DNA of 64,000 bases from Candidatus Gastranaerophilales bacterium (GCA_928722015.1 CAKMWI010000002.1:20399-84398); one strand, 5' to 3'. Positions 44,729 through 52,682 are shown, numbered from the stretch's first letter. Notes: a model not told the origin generated them from the sequence alone. Program-made: numbers and translations.

Positions 44729-45706
44729 ATGATAAAAATAAGAAGATTGACGTGTTTTGACTATCCTAAATTAAAAAAATTAATATCATATCTATGCACC
44801 GACGAAAATGATAAATTGGCAAAATCTCTAATGGAAGAACCGCTGGGATTTATAAATGCAATTTTACCACTTTCAATGAAATTCAAATCTGAATCATTCA
44901 TATTAATAGATAACAATGAGATTTTAGGACTAATTACAACAATAAGAACACCTGGCAATCCGTATAAGATAAACATTACAAGATTAATATTCAAAGAAAA
45001 CCTTTACGACATAGGAAAATATCTTGTAGGGTTTATCATACAAAAATTTGGAGAAAAAGGAGCAACCTCTTTTACCGTAACAATAGATGAATGCCATGAT
45101 GAACTGTTTAATTTATTCATAAACGGATGCGGATTCAGGCAATGCGCCTCTGAAACCCTATGGAAAATAGAAAAACCGGCGCCAGAGAAATCTTCAATAA
45201 AATGGCGCTATGCGCAAGACTCTGACGCTGATAATATCGCAGAATTATACAATTCTGAATTAATAAATATGTACAAACCTTCATTAACTCGATACAAAAA
45301 AGAATTCCAGAATCCATTCTTTGAAGGTTTTACAGATTACTACAAAACAAGATATGTCTTTGAAGAAAATAAAAAACTTCTTGGTTATTGTTCTATAACC
45401 ACTTGCGATAACCTAAACTATATTCTGGATTTTGTTACCAATAGCGGCTACGATTTTGAATACAAAGACATAATTAATATAATGCTTTGTGAAATCGCCA
45501 AAAAGAAAAGAGCATTTTATCCCCTTATAAAACAGAAAAAATATACAAAAAACTCCGAAAAATTTGGAGATTATCTAAAAGCTCAAAACTATATACCAAT
45601 ACAAACACAACAAATACTTGTCAAGGACTATTACAAACCTGTCAAACAAGAATGCTCTGATTGGAAAGTTTTTATATTTGGAGAAAATCAAATTACCACA
45701 AATTAA
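44729..45706 (+). CDS. GNAT-type acetyltransferase-like protein
   Basis: 325 residues. Both halves resemble GNAT N-acetyltransferase folds: IKIRRLTCFDYPKLKKLI with a central beta-sheet, then IKWRYAQDSDADNIAELYN starting a second unit near 155. The acetyl-CoA loop (Q/RxxGxG/A) is not clear in either half, so activity is uncertain. It starts from an apparent leaderless promoter. It stands between a prepilin-like gene and ilvC with no obvious partner. The substrate is unknown. Confidence 0.7.
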   Translation: MIKIRRLTCFDYPKLKKLISYLCTDENDKLAKSLMEEPLGFINAILPLSMKFKSESFILIDNNEILGLITTIRTPGNPYKINITRLIFKENLYDIGKYLVGFIIQKFGEKGATSFTVTIDECHDELFNLFINGCGFRQCASETLWKIEKPAPEKSSIKWRYAQDSDADNIAELYNSELINMYKPSLTRYKKEFQNPFFEGFTDYYKTRYVFEENKKLLGYCSITTCDNLNYILDFVTNSGYDFEYKDIINIMLCEIAKKKRAFYPLIKQKKYTKNSEKFGDYLKAQNYIPIQTQQILVKDYYKPVKQECSDWKVFIFGENQITTN

Positions 45707-45857
45707 TCAATATACATCATTTGATATAATCTAATAATCAATATTTAACTAAAATAATATACCGGATTAAAAAATTATCAAAGGTTCCGCTTTTATTACT
45801 GGAAATAAAAACCTCTTCGTGCTAACATAAATAGACAGAAAAGAAATCGAGGTGGAT

Positions 45858-46883
45858 ATGGATAATTTGAAAATATATCTTGATAAAGATATTAATCAAG
45901 AGTTAATTAAGTCTAAAAAAATTGCAGTTATCGGATTTGGTTCTCAAGGATACGGACAATCCATGAATTTAAAAGACTCAGGTTGCAATATAGTTCTGGG
46001 GCTAAGAGAGGGTGGAAACTCCGATAAAAAAGCAAAAAATTACGGATTTAAAACTATGCCTATAGAAGATGCCGTAAAATGGGCTGACATTGTTCAAATT
46101 TTAATTCCTGATGAAATCCAAGCCGAAGTCTATGAAAATCAAATAAAACCGAATATGAAACCCGGCCAATATCTTATGTTTTCACACGGTTTTAACATTC
46201 ACTATAAAAAAATTATTGCACCTCAGGATATAAACGTTATTATGGTTGCTCCAAAAGGTCCCGGACATACAGTAAGAAGCCAATATACTGAAGGTAAGGG
46301 CGTTCCTTCACTAATTGCAATATATCAAGACCCAGCAGGTGATTCAAAAGAAATATCACTATCTTATGCATCTGCAATAGGTGCAGGACGTGCGGGCATC
46401 ATTGAAACAACATTTAAAGAAGAAACAGAAACCGACTTATTTGGAGAACAAGCAGTTATTTGCGGAGGTGTTTCTGCTCTTATGAAAGCAGGATTTGAAG
46501 TTTTGACAGAAGCTGGATATTCACCTTATATGGCATATTTTGAAGTTTTACACGAAATGAAACTTATTATTGATTTAGTAAATCAAGGCGGTCTAGCTGA
46601 TATGAGATATTCTATTTCCAATACAGCAGAATATGGTGATATGACAAGAGGTCCAAAAGTTATTGGCGAAGAATCAAAAAAAGCAATGAAAAAAATATTA
46701 GAAGATATACAATCCGGAACTTTCGCTGATGAATTTACCAATGAAATGAAAACCGGTTGTAAGGTATTTAATCAACTCAGAGAAGAGAATGCTAATCACA
46801 AAATTGAAAAAATAGGAAAAGAAATCAGATCATCTTTTGTCTGGGGAAATAATGATAAAATTATAAACAGAGAAAAAAATTAA
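45858..46883 (+). CDS. ilvC: Ketol-acid reductoisomerase IlvC
   Basis: Second step of valine and isoleucine synthesis: NADPH-dependent isomeroreduction. 341 residues, class I length. FGSQGYGQSMNLKDSG is the nucleotide-binding loop; VAPKGPGHTVR and FGEQAVICGG with the metal ligands, and YSISNTAEYGD later, are family blocks. The ATG at 45858 has GAGG five bases upstream; the GTG at 45852 would overlap that site. It is not adjacent to ilvB/H. Product 2-oxoacids could link to the oxidoreductase at 17.6-20.2 kb. Confidence 0.95.
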   Translation: MDNLKIYLDKDINQELIKSKKIAVIGFGSQGYGQSMNLKDSGCNIVLGLREGGNSDKKAKNYGFKTMPIEDAVKWADIVQILIPDEIQAEVYENQIKPNMKPGQYLMFSHGFNIHYKKIIAPQDINVIMVAPKGPGHTVRSQYTEGKGVPSLIAIYQDPAGDSKEISLSYASAIGAGRAGIIETTFKEETETDLFGEQAVICGGVSALMKAGFEVLTEAGYSPYMAYFEVLHEMKLIIDLVNQGGLADMRYSISNTAEYGDMTRGPKVIGEESKKAMKKILEDIQSGTFADEFTNEMKTGCKVFNQLREENANHKIEKIGKEIRSSFVWGNNDKIINREKN

Positions 46884-46993
46884 AATAAAAAACAGTCTGA
46901 TTATACTGAATCTTAAAATAATAATATTGAAAAATATTTTCAATATATAAATATTCTTATACACTATATTATTAAATTATAAAGGAATAAAAC

Positions 46994-47836
46994 ATGTTCA
47001 ATACAGAAGACACTTATGAAGTAGTTATTTTCTCAATAGGAGATACTAAAGCCGGAACAAAAATGGGAAAACTACAATTAAAAAATACTGTTGATGATAG
47101 TATCCTAAACTGTATACTGTGGGAAGAAACCTTAAATCGATTTGATAATAAAATCTTTAGGACAGGAAATTTAGTCAGGATAGTATCAGCAAGTTTTAAT
47201 GAAAAATTCAATAACTGTCTTGTCTCTGCCCTTGAACTAATTAAAGAAGCAAGACTGGGACTTGATAACAAAGAAATAGAACAGTATTGGATAAAACTTT
47301 TAGCATTTATAGAAAAAATAAAAAATGAAGAGTTGAAAAATTTTGTATCAGAACTGTTTTCAAAACACTCCGAACAATTTAAAATTATGCCGGCTGCCAA
47401 ACTTATGCACCATAATTATATTGGAGGATTACTGGTTCATACTGTAGAATGCGCAGAATTTGCAGAACTAAATATGGAAAAATTTGCATATAAGGCTAAC
47501 CCGAGTGAAATTTATGCAGCCTGCTTGCTTCATGATTTTGGTAAAATATTTGAATACACAATTGATACAGAAACCGGATTAATCGACTATGCACCTAATT
47601 TTAGAGAAGAATGGATATCTCATTCTCAATATGGATTTAGTATATGCATGAATGCAGGATTCAAAAGAGTCGCTAAAATGATTGCAGCACACCACGGAAG
47701 AAGCGAATGGGGAGCAATAATAGACCTTGATCAAAAAGATCTTGAACCGGAATTATATCTGATACATTTTATAGATAATTTGTCAGCAAAATTTGGAAAA
47801 ATAAATACAAGACTGCTTGAAAAGAAAGAGGACTAA
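46994..47836 (+). CDS. YhaM-like 3'-5' exoribonuclease (OB-fold plus HD domain)
   Basis: 280 residues. The N-terminal 80 residues look like an OB-fold. The HD domain carries HHNYIGGLLVHTVE near 136, LLHDFGKIFEY near 175, SHSQYGF and IAAHHGRSEWG near 233, all metal-binding positions of the YhaM/CBF1 family. YhaM acts on RNA or single-stranded DNA from the 3' end. It is followed within two bases by a thymidylate kinase gene, so they probably form an operon; no functional link is obvious. Confidence 0.85.
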   Translation: MFNTEDTYEVVIFSIGDTKAGTKMGKLQLKNTVDDSILNCILWEETLNRFDNKIFRTGNLVRIVSASFNEKFNNCLVSALELIKEARLGLDNKEIEQYWIKLLAFIEKIKNEELKNFVSELFSKHSEQFKIMPAAKLMHHNYIGGLLVHTVECAEFAELNMEKFAYKANPSEIYAACLLHDFGKIFEYTIDTETGLIDYAPNFREEWISHSQYGFSICMNAGFKRVAKMIAAHHGRSEWGAIIDLDQKDLEPELYLIHFIDNLSAKFGKINTRLLEKKED

Positions 47837-47838
47837 TT

Positions 47839-48513
47839 TTGTCAAAATTAACAGAAAAACATCATTATGAAGGAACACTAATTTGTGTAGAAGGCATTGA
47901 CGGCTCAGGAAAATCGACTCAACTTACCCTTCTCAGGGACTGGTTAAAGTCTACAGGTAAAGATGTCATTTTTACAGAATGGAATTCCTCTGAATTAATT
48001 TCTCAAACAACCAAGCTGGCTAAAAAGAAAAATATGCTTTCACCAAGAACGTTTAGCCTTCTGCACGCTGTTGACTTTGCAGACAGACTGAAGCAAGTAA
48101 TTGCTCCGGCTCTAAAAACCGGGTTTATTGTTCTTGCTGACCGATATGCCTATACAGCCTTTGCAAGAGATGTTGCAAGAGGTGTTGACCCAAATTGGGT
48201 AAGAGAAGTTTATGATTTTGCTATTAAACCCGATTTAGCTATATATTTTGACATTGACCCTAAAACATCATTAGAAAGAATTTGTTCTAACAGAGCCCCG
48301 AAATTTTATGAGGCAGGAATGGATTTAAAATTAAGCAATGACCCTTATGAAAGTTATGTTCTCTTTCAATCAAAAGTGATTGCTGAATATAAAAAAATGC
48401 TCGATGAATTTGATATTGTTACCCTGAATGCTAATGATACAATACATAAAAAACAAGTTGAAATTAGAAAAATGCTAAAAAAAATTTTATTAGATAAAGG
48501 AGTTGAAATATAA
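47839..48513 (+). CDS. tmk: Thymidylate kinase, paralogue 1
   Basis: dTMP kinase makes dTDP for DNA synthesis. 224 residues with the P-loop EGIDGSGKSTQ, LADRYAYTAFARDVARG and the SNRAPKFYEAGMDLKLSND lid-like region. The start is a TTG seven bases after GAGG, two bases after the YhaM-like stop. The DRY block matches thymidylate kinases. It overlaps the second copy by one base. The two genes align along their whole length and are probably an old tandem duplication. Confidence 0.85.
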   Translation: MSKLTEKHHYEGTLICVEGIDGSGKSTQLTLLRDWLKSTGKDVIFTEWNSSELISQTTKLAKKKNMLSPRTFSLLHAVDFADRLKQVIAPALKTGFIVLADRYAYTAFARDVARGVDPNWVREVYDFAIKPDLAIYFDIDPKTSLERICSNRAPKFYEAGMDLKLSNDPYESYVLFQSKVIAEYKKMLDEFDIVTLNANDTIHKKQVEIRKMLKKILLDKGVEI

Positions 48514-49184
48514 TGGAACAATTCAAAAGAAAACATAAATACAATGGGCTTTTGGTTGTAATTGAAGGTACAGATGGTTCCGGAAAATCAACTCAATTAA
48601 ATTTGTTAAAACAATCATTAGAAGATCAATGTTATGGAGTTATGGTTTCTGAATGGAAAACATCCAGATTAATAGCAAAAGTTATCGATGATGCAAAAGA
48701 AAGAAACTTATTAAATGCAACAACATACAGCTTGTTATATGCTGCAGATTTTGCCGATAGACTTGAAAATCAAATAATACCGGCACTAAAAGCTGGATTT
48801 GTAGTACTTTTAGACAGATATTATTACACTGCACTTGCTCGTGATGTTGTTAGAGGTCAAAATATTGAGTGGGTAAAAAATCTATACGATTATGCTCCTG
48901 AACCGGATTTGGTATTTTATTTAGATATGCCAGTGGACACATTATTAAAAAGAATTATAGGAACAACAGGTTTAGATTTTTATGAAAGCGGACGTGATGT
49001 AGGATTTTCTACAGATTTTTATAAAAGCTTCGGAATTTACCAAAATAAATGTCTTGAACAATACAATTTAATGAAAAATGAATATGGATTTATTAGTATT
49101 GATGGAACAAAATCAATCGATGAAATTCATAAAATTATGTCTGACGAAGTACAAAAAATCTTAGATACAGGAATTCTTGACTAA
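48513..49184 (+). CDS. Thymidylate kinase-like protein, paralogue 2
   Basis: 223 residues, P-loop EGTDGSGKSTQ and LLDRYYYTALARDVVRG in the same places as its neighbour, lid region TTGLDFYESGRDV. Compared with paralogue 1 it has lost Arg/Lys residues in the lid (SNRAPKFYEAG versus GTTGLDFYESG), so its activity may differ. Translational coupling (TAATG) suggests the two products are made in balanced amounts and may form a heterodimer. It could instead phosphorylate another nucleotide. Function is inferred from family only. Confidence 0.8.
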   Translation: MEQFKRKHKYNGLLVVIEGTDGSGKSTQLNLLKQSLEDQCYGVMVSEWKTSRLIAKVIDDAKERNLLNATTYSLLYAADFADRLENQIIPALKAGFVVLLDRYYYTALARDVVRGQNIEWVKNLYDYAPEPDLVFYLDMPVDTLLKRIIGTTGLDFYESGRDVGFSTDFYKSFGIYQNKCLEQYNLMKNEYGFISIDGTKSIDEIHKIMSDEVQKILDTGILD

Positions 49185-49345
49185 TACACTATATTACAGA
49201 AAAAGCAATAATTTCAGGTAAAATGTTAACAAAATAAATAAAAATTTACGTTGCGAAACATTTTGAGTCATGGAACAAGTTTTATGCTAAATTATAGGGT
49301 ATAAAAGGATATATTTAAGGAATAGTTTTAGTAAGGAGATTATGA

Positions 49346-50023
49346 ATGTCTGAATACTTGAGCAAAGAAGAGATTAAACAATGGAGAAGCTCATTAGAAA
49401 AGATTACATTAGAGGAGTTTGCTGCAAGATTAGGGAAAAAGGTTGAGGAGAAAAAAGAAACAAACGATTTAATTGACATAGTATTACATGGTCAACCAGT
49501 TGTTTCTAATGAACCTGAATGGTCTTCAAAAGCAGAAAGACTTAGTACTATAGCAGATAGAGCCTATGAAAAAGAAAAAGAAATCTATATATCACCTTTT
49601 TCAGCTAAAAATCTAAAGCTTGATGATTCTGTTGCTAAAAAAGAAAATTCTTCTAAAGAATCAAAAAAAATAGTTGAGCCAAAAGCTTCAGACTTAAAAT
49701 TAACTAAAACCAAAACATCTTCAAAAAAAGCTACAAAAACATTAAAAACAGTAGCAAAAGAAATAATTACCACTGACAAAACTGGTGATGCATTAAGAGA
49801 TGACGTTAGAGTTGTTTTCAAAAAAGCCCTTACAGATAGAGAACAGAAAGTTTTTGATTATTTTGCATCCCATAAAAATAAAATAGTTTATGCTAAAGAT
49901 CTCGCAACTCTATTAGAACTTCCTAGAGACTATGTCTATAAATATATAAAAAATCTAAGAGCTAAAATTGACGGCGAAGCACTTAAAAATGCTGATAAAG
50001 GCGGATTTATATTTTCAATATAA
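49346..50023 (+). CDS. Hypothetical protein with C-terminal HTH-like domain
   Basis: 225 residues. An AAGGAG ribosome-binding site lies seven bases before the ATG. The N-terminal 60 residues are helical (LSKEEIKQWRSSLEKITLEEF), the middle (about 90-150) is low-complexity Lys/Ser/Thr, and residues 160-225 look like a winged helix (LTDREQKVFDYFASHKNK, then DLATLLELPRDYVYKYIKNL). The final hydrophobic GGFIFSI closes that domain. It may be a DNA-binding regulator, but no family is recognised. A strong terminator follows. Confidence 0.65.
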   Translation: MSEYLSKEEIKQWRSSLEKITLEEFAARLGKKVEEKKETNDLIDIVLHGQPVVSNEPEWSSKAERLSTIADRAYEKEKEIYISPFSAKNLKLDDSVAKKENSSKESKKIVEPKASDLKLTKTKTSSKKATKTLKTVAKEIITTDKTGDALRDDVRVVFKKALTDREQKVFDYFASHKNKIVYAKDLATLLELPRDYVYKYIKNLRAKIDGEALKNADKGGFIFSI

Positions 50024-50045
50024 ACAATAAAACAACAATTAGTTA

Positions 50046-50081
50046 AAAAATAAGCACTTATAAAATAAGTGCTTATTTTTA
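50046..50081. terminator. Bidirectional intrinsic terminator
   Basis: Stem AAAAATAAGCACTTAT with ATAAGTGCTTATTTTT and a three-base loop, between the HTH-like gene and the convergent L12-like gene. Confidence 0.88.
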
Positions 50082-50106
50082 TTTAATATTATTTAAATTA
50101 ACTTTA

Positions 50107-50535
50107 TTATTTTATATCAACTTTAGCTCCCACAAATTCAAGAGCCTTCTTAGTTAAATCAGCTTCTTTATTAGATATATCAGTCATAAAGACAACAGGA
50201 ACAGATTCAACAATATTTTTTGCTGCCATATAGTCTAGCCCGGTTATTTGACGTAAAGTAGCCATTACGGTAGCTTTATTAGCCCCACAATCAACCAAGA
50301 TAAGAGAATATGTACCGGTAGATTTTTTTATAATATTTACATTCGATACTTGTTTCGAAGCTGTTGAAGGCTGCATTGGTTTGAATCCTGATTTTATACC
50401 TGATAGAAACCAAGCTTTAAATTCGTCAGGTTCAAAATTATCCAAATCAACATTATACTTACGTTTTAACAAATCAGCAAAAATTACAACTAACATAATT
50501 GCAATTGCACCATATAAAAACGCCATATCAATCAT
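50107..50535 (-). CDS. Membrane-anchored L7/L12 C-terminal-domain protein (distal copy)
   Basis: 142 residues. An N-terminal membrane helix (about 4-22, FLYGAIAIMLVVIFADLL) is followed by a polar linker and then a domain matching the bL12 C-terminal domain at 76-142: CGANKATVMATLRQITGLD, AAKNIVES and KALEFVGAKVDIK. By alignment with E. coli L12 it keeps the Lys of ANK, the Arg before TGL and the Lys of AAK, but lacks two other positive residues used to contact translational GTPases. GAGGG lies about seven bases upstream of the ATG. It lies 93 bases downstream of the proximal copy with its own putative promoter. Function unknown. Confidence 0.85.
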   Translation of the reverse strand: MIDMAFLYGAIAIMLVVIFADLLKRKYNVDLDNFEPDEFKAWFLSGIKSGFKPMQPSTASKQVSNVNIIKKSTGTYSLILVDCGANKATVMATLRQITGLDYMAAKNIVESVPVVFMTDISNKEADLTKKALEFVGAKVDIK

Positions 50536-50575
50536 ATTTTGCCCTCACGTATCTAAACAAATAATGTACTTATTT

Positions 50576-50604
50576 ATAATAACACATGATTTTGTTAAAA
50601 GCAA
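50576..50604 (-). promoter_or_regulatory. Putative promoter of the distal L12-like gene
   Basis: Minus-strand TTGCTT, 17-base spacer, TATTAT, about 40 bases before the ATG. Confidence 0.45.
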
Positions 50605-50628
50605 TTTATAAGGGACAAAAACAATATA

Positions 50629-50979
50629 TCACTCAATATCAACAACAGCTCCGAGCTTTTCCAGCTTAGTTTTAAGACATTGAGCCTCTTCACAGGAAAG
50701 ATTATTTGAAACAATAGCAGGCAATGATTCAATAAGAGCTATTGATTTTTTTAAACTCATACCAGTCAGAAGTCTAATCTCTTTTAAAACTTCAACTTTA
50801 TTTTGTACAGGAAAACTTATGATATGAAGAGTACACGAATTAGTTACACCAATATTCATATTCATATAAACATATTCATTATCAAGAGCTTTAATTTTAT
50901 CATTGGCACGTTTTATACAAGATATTATCAAGCATACAGAAATTATAACTATACATAAAAGAATACCATAATAAAGCAT
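50629..50979 (-). CDS. Membrane-anchored L7/L12 C-terminal-domain protein (proximal copy)
   Basis: 116 residues. A membrane helix (about 3-22, with Cys residues) is followed by a short basic patch (IKRANDK), a linker and a bL12-like domain at 49-116: QNKVEVLKEIRLLTGMSLKK, IESLPAI and LEKLGAVVDIE. Alignment with E. coli L12 keeps three conserved Lys/Arg positions in the first helix but loses the Lys in the second. It lacks the L12 N-terminal dimerisation domain and Ala-rich hinge. GTGAGG lies before the ATG. It follows rplL by 77 bases, behind a promoter and a hairpin. Function unknown. Confidence 0.85.
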   Translation of the reverse strand: MLYYGILLCIVIISVCLIISCIKRANDKIKALDNEYVYMNMNIGVTNSCTLHIISFPVQNKVEVLKEIRLLTGMSLKKSIALIESLPAIVSNNLSCEEAQCLKTKLEKLGAVVDIE

Positions 50980-50988
50980 AAATCCTCA

Positions 50989-51029
50989 CAAAAAATAAAC
51001 GGACCTGCAAAATGCATTGCCCGTTTATT
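50989..51029 (-). terminator. Hairpin with T-run downstream of rplL
   Basis: On the minus strand AATAAACGG pairs with CCGTTTATT, with an inner TGCA/TGCA, and is followed by T residues. It should limit read-through from rplL into the L12-like gene. Confidence 0.65.
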
Positions 51030-51055
51030 ATAACATTTTTATTATTTGAAATCAA
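51027..51055 (-). promoter_or_regulatory. Putative promoter of the proximal L12-like gene
   Basis: Minus-strand TTGATT, 17-base spacer, TATAAT, directly downstream of the rplL stop. Transcription would start within the hairpin and give a leader of about 40 bases. Confidence 0.5.
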
Positions 51056-51056
51056 A

Positions 51057-51431
51057 CTATTTGATTTCAACAACAGCGCCAGCTGCTTCAAGAGTTTTCT
51101 TGATAGCTTCAGCTTCGTCTTTTTTAATATTTTCTTTAACTGCTTTAGGAGCTGCTTCTACTAAATCTTTAGCTTCTTTTAATCCTAAACCTGTTAAAGT
51201 TCTTACTTCTTTCAATACAGCGATTTTCTTATCTGCTGGAACAGAAGCTAATACAACTGAAACTTCAGCATCAGCATCGTCTGCTGCTGCAGCTGCTGCT
51301 GCAGGTGCTGCTGCTACAGCTACAGGAGCTGCTGCAGATACGCCGAATTTTTCTTCCATAGCTTTTACTAATTCAGCTGCTTCTAATAAAGTTAATTTTT
51401 CAATTGATTCTAAAATTGATTCTACACTCAT
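51057..51431 (-). CDS. rplL: 50S ribosomal protein bL12 (L7/L12)
   Basis: 124 residues of the stalk protein that recruits and activates translation GTPases. The N-terminal dimerisation helix pair (MSVESILESIEKLTLLEAAEL) is followed by an Ala/Pro-rich hinge (about 32-55) and the globular C-terminal domain (PADKKIAVLKEVRTLTGLGL, KEAKDLVE). An AAGGAG ribosome-binding site precedes it. It follows rplJ by 85 bases. The next genes are two L12-like proteins, not rpoB, as expected in Cyanobacteria-like genomes where rpoB is separate. Confidence 0.97.
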   Translation of the reverse strand: MSVESILESIEKLTLLEAAELVKAMEEKFGVSAAAPVAVAAAPAAAAAAADDADAEVSVVLASVPADKKIAVLKEVRTLTGLGLKEAKDLVEAAPKAVKENIKKDEAEAIKKTLEAAGAVVEIK

Positions 51432-51516
51432 TGTTTTTCTCCTTTTATTTTTAATTTAAAAATTTACTAATACAATATCTAAGCACAATTGCCTAAACAA
51501 ATTTGCTGCAAATATA

Positions 51517-52038
51517 TTATGCAGCTTTTTGATCTCTGACTGCTGCCATTGCTCTTGTAAGTTGAGAAAGAACAGCATTGATAGAATTTGCGATACCTGA
51601 TGCCGGTGAATTGATAGAACCAAGCATTTTTGCATAAAGCTCGTCTTTTGAAGGAAGAGCTGCTAAAGCCTTAGTTTCTTCAACTGATAATAATTTACCA
51701 TCAAGAACTGCGCCTAAAATTTCGCCTTTCTTAGTTTCTTTGATAAATTTAGTAACAGCCTTTGCCGGACTAACAGGGTCTTCAAAACCGAAAGCCAAAG
51801 CTACAGGTCCAGTTAGTTTTTCAGTTAAAACTTCATAAGCTGTACCTTTTACTGCTATTTTAGCCAAAGTATTTTTGGTAACCATGTAGTCGCCACCGTC
51901 TTTTTGAATTTCACGTCTTAATTTTGTAATTTCTTCAACGGTTAAACTTTTGTAGTCAGTAATAACTGCAACTTGAGCTTTTTCAATTTTTGATTTAATC
52001 GCATCTATTTTTTCTGATTTAAATGCTTTTGTTGCCAT
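51517..52038 (-). CDS. rplJ: 50S ribosomal protein uL10
   Basis: 173 residues; anchors L12 dimers to the ribosome. IEKAQVAVITDYKSLTVEEIT and RREIQKDGGDYMVTKNTL mark the N-terminal globular domain, and the C-terminal helix (INAVLSQLTRAMAAVRDQ) binds L12. It is translated behind a leader of about 190 bases that looks like an L10 autoregulatory leader. The upstream rplK-rplA genes are not present here. Confidence 0.96.
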   Translation of the reverse strand: MATKAFKSEKIDAIKSKIEKAQVAVITDYKSLTVEEITKLRREIQKDGGDYMVTKNTLAKIAVKGTAYEVLTEKLTGPVALAFGFEDPVSPAKAVTKFIKETKKGEILGAVLDGKLLSVEETKALAALPSKDELYAKMLGSINSPASGIANSINAVLSQLTRAMAAVRDQKAA

Positions 52039-52103
52039 TTTTAGCTCCTTTAATTTCTACTAGATTGCCAAGCAATCATTTATTTATATTATCGACCTAA
52101 AAA

Positions 52104-52144
52104 CTAAAAAAGATTTTGCCTTTTTAGCTTTACCGCAAAATCTT
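52104..52144 (-). terminator. Intrinsic terminator in the rplJ leader (attenuator)
   Basis: On the minus strand AAGATTTTGC pairs with GCAAAATCTT across a 15-base loop, then T-rich sequence. An upstream GAAAATCTT (52200-52208) can pair with the first arm instead, so antitermination is possible. Confidence 0.65.
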
Positions 52145-52230
52145 ACACACAAGTCTAAATATATTTACTTTCGTGTAACCTCGATTAGCTGGAATTTTAA
52201 AGATTTTCATCTGCTAATTGTCTGCGGCTA
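52145..52230 (-). promoter_or_regulatory. rplJ leader, putative L10 autoregulatory element
   Basis: Between the promoter and the attenuator the minus strand folds into at least one extended hairpin region (for example GCAGACAATTAGCAGATG, then CTAATCGAGG). It lies where L10 leaders control rplJ-rplL. The exact fold was not computed. Confidence 0.5.
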
Positions 52231-52237
52231 TGAATCT

Positions 52238-52266
52238 AATATATATAAAACATAACTAAATTGCAA
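52238..52266 (-). promoter_or_regulatory. Promoter of rplJ-rplL
   Basis: Minus-strand TTGCAA, 17-base spacer, TATATT. Transcription would start near 52231, giving a leader of about 190 bases. Confidence 0.6.
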
Positions 52267-52370
52267 CAATATTTTTTCAAAAAAACATAGATAGTAATAT
52301 TTATTTACATAATGCAGCAAAGAAGAAGTGCCAAAAGCAATTTTAGCAACATTGATGTTTTTATTAATAT

Positions 52371-52682
52371 ATGGTAGAACAGATAGACAATCCTGCAAAT
52401 AAAATTATGCATTACGGAAGTACTAATGTCGGAGTATTATATCCTCCTGATAAACTTCCGAAAGTTCAAGTATATTCATACAAAGAAGGAGAACAAATAT
52501 ATAATCAAATGCAGTATGATCTCTATCAAACTCAAAAACAAGCAAAAGCACCAGAAAAACACAAGTTTCCAACAATTCTAAAAATCGGATTTGCCAGCAT
52601 TGCATTATGCTCAGCAATTATATTTAAAAAGGATATTGGTAAATTTATAAAAAACCTATTCAAAAAACATCCGAAAATTTAA
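52371..52682 (+). CDS. Small hypothetical protein with membrane helix
   Basis: 103 residues. The first 65 residues are polar, with a Pro/Tyr-rich segment (VGVLYPPDKLPKVQVYSY). A hydrophobic helix (about 70-85, LKIGFASIALCSAIIF) precedes a strongly basic tail (KKDIGKFIKNLFKKHPK). Such a C-terminal anchor would place the N-terminus in the cytoplasm or periplasm; orientation is unclear. No ribosome-binding site is evident, so the start is uncertain. Its stop overlaps that of the convergent metallophosphoesterase by four bases. Confidence 0.5.
   Translation: MVEQIDNPANKIMHYGSTNVGVLYPPDKLPKVQVYSYKEGEQIYNQMQYDLYQTQKQAKAPEKHKFPTILKIGFASIALCSAIIFKKDIGKFIKNLFKKHPKI

Noticed and set aside
47014..47400. 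Antisense open frame in the YhaM-like gene
   Set aside because: No ribosome-binding site, and the plus-strand frame has complete HD motifs.
51240..51340. GCT/GCA-rich tract as a possible tandem repeat or open frame on the plus strand
   Set aside because: It encodes the normal Ala-rich hinge of L7/L12 on the minus strand. The plus-strand frame is a shadow.
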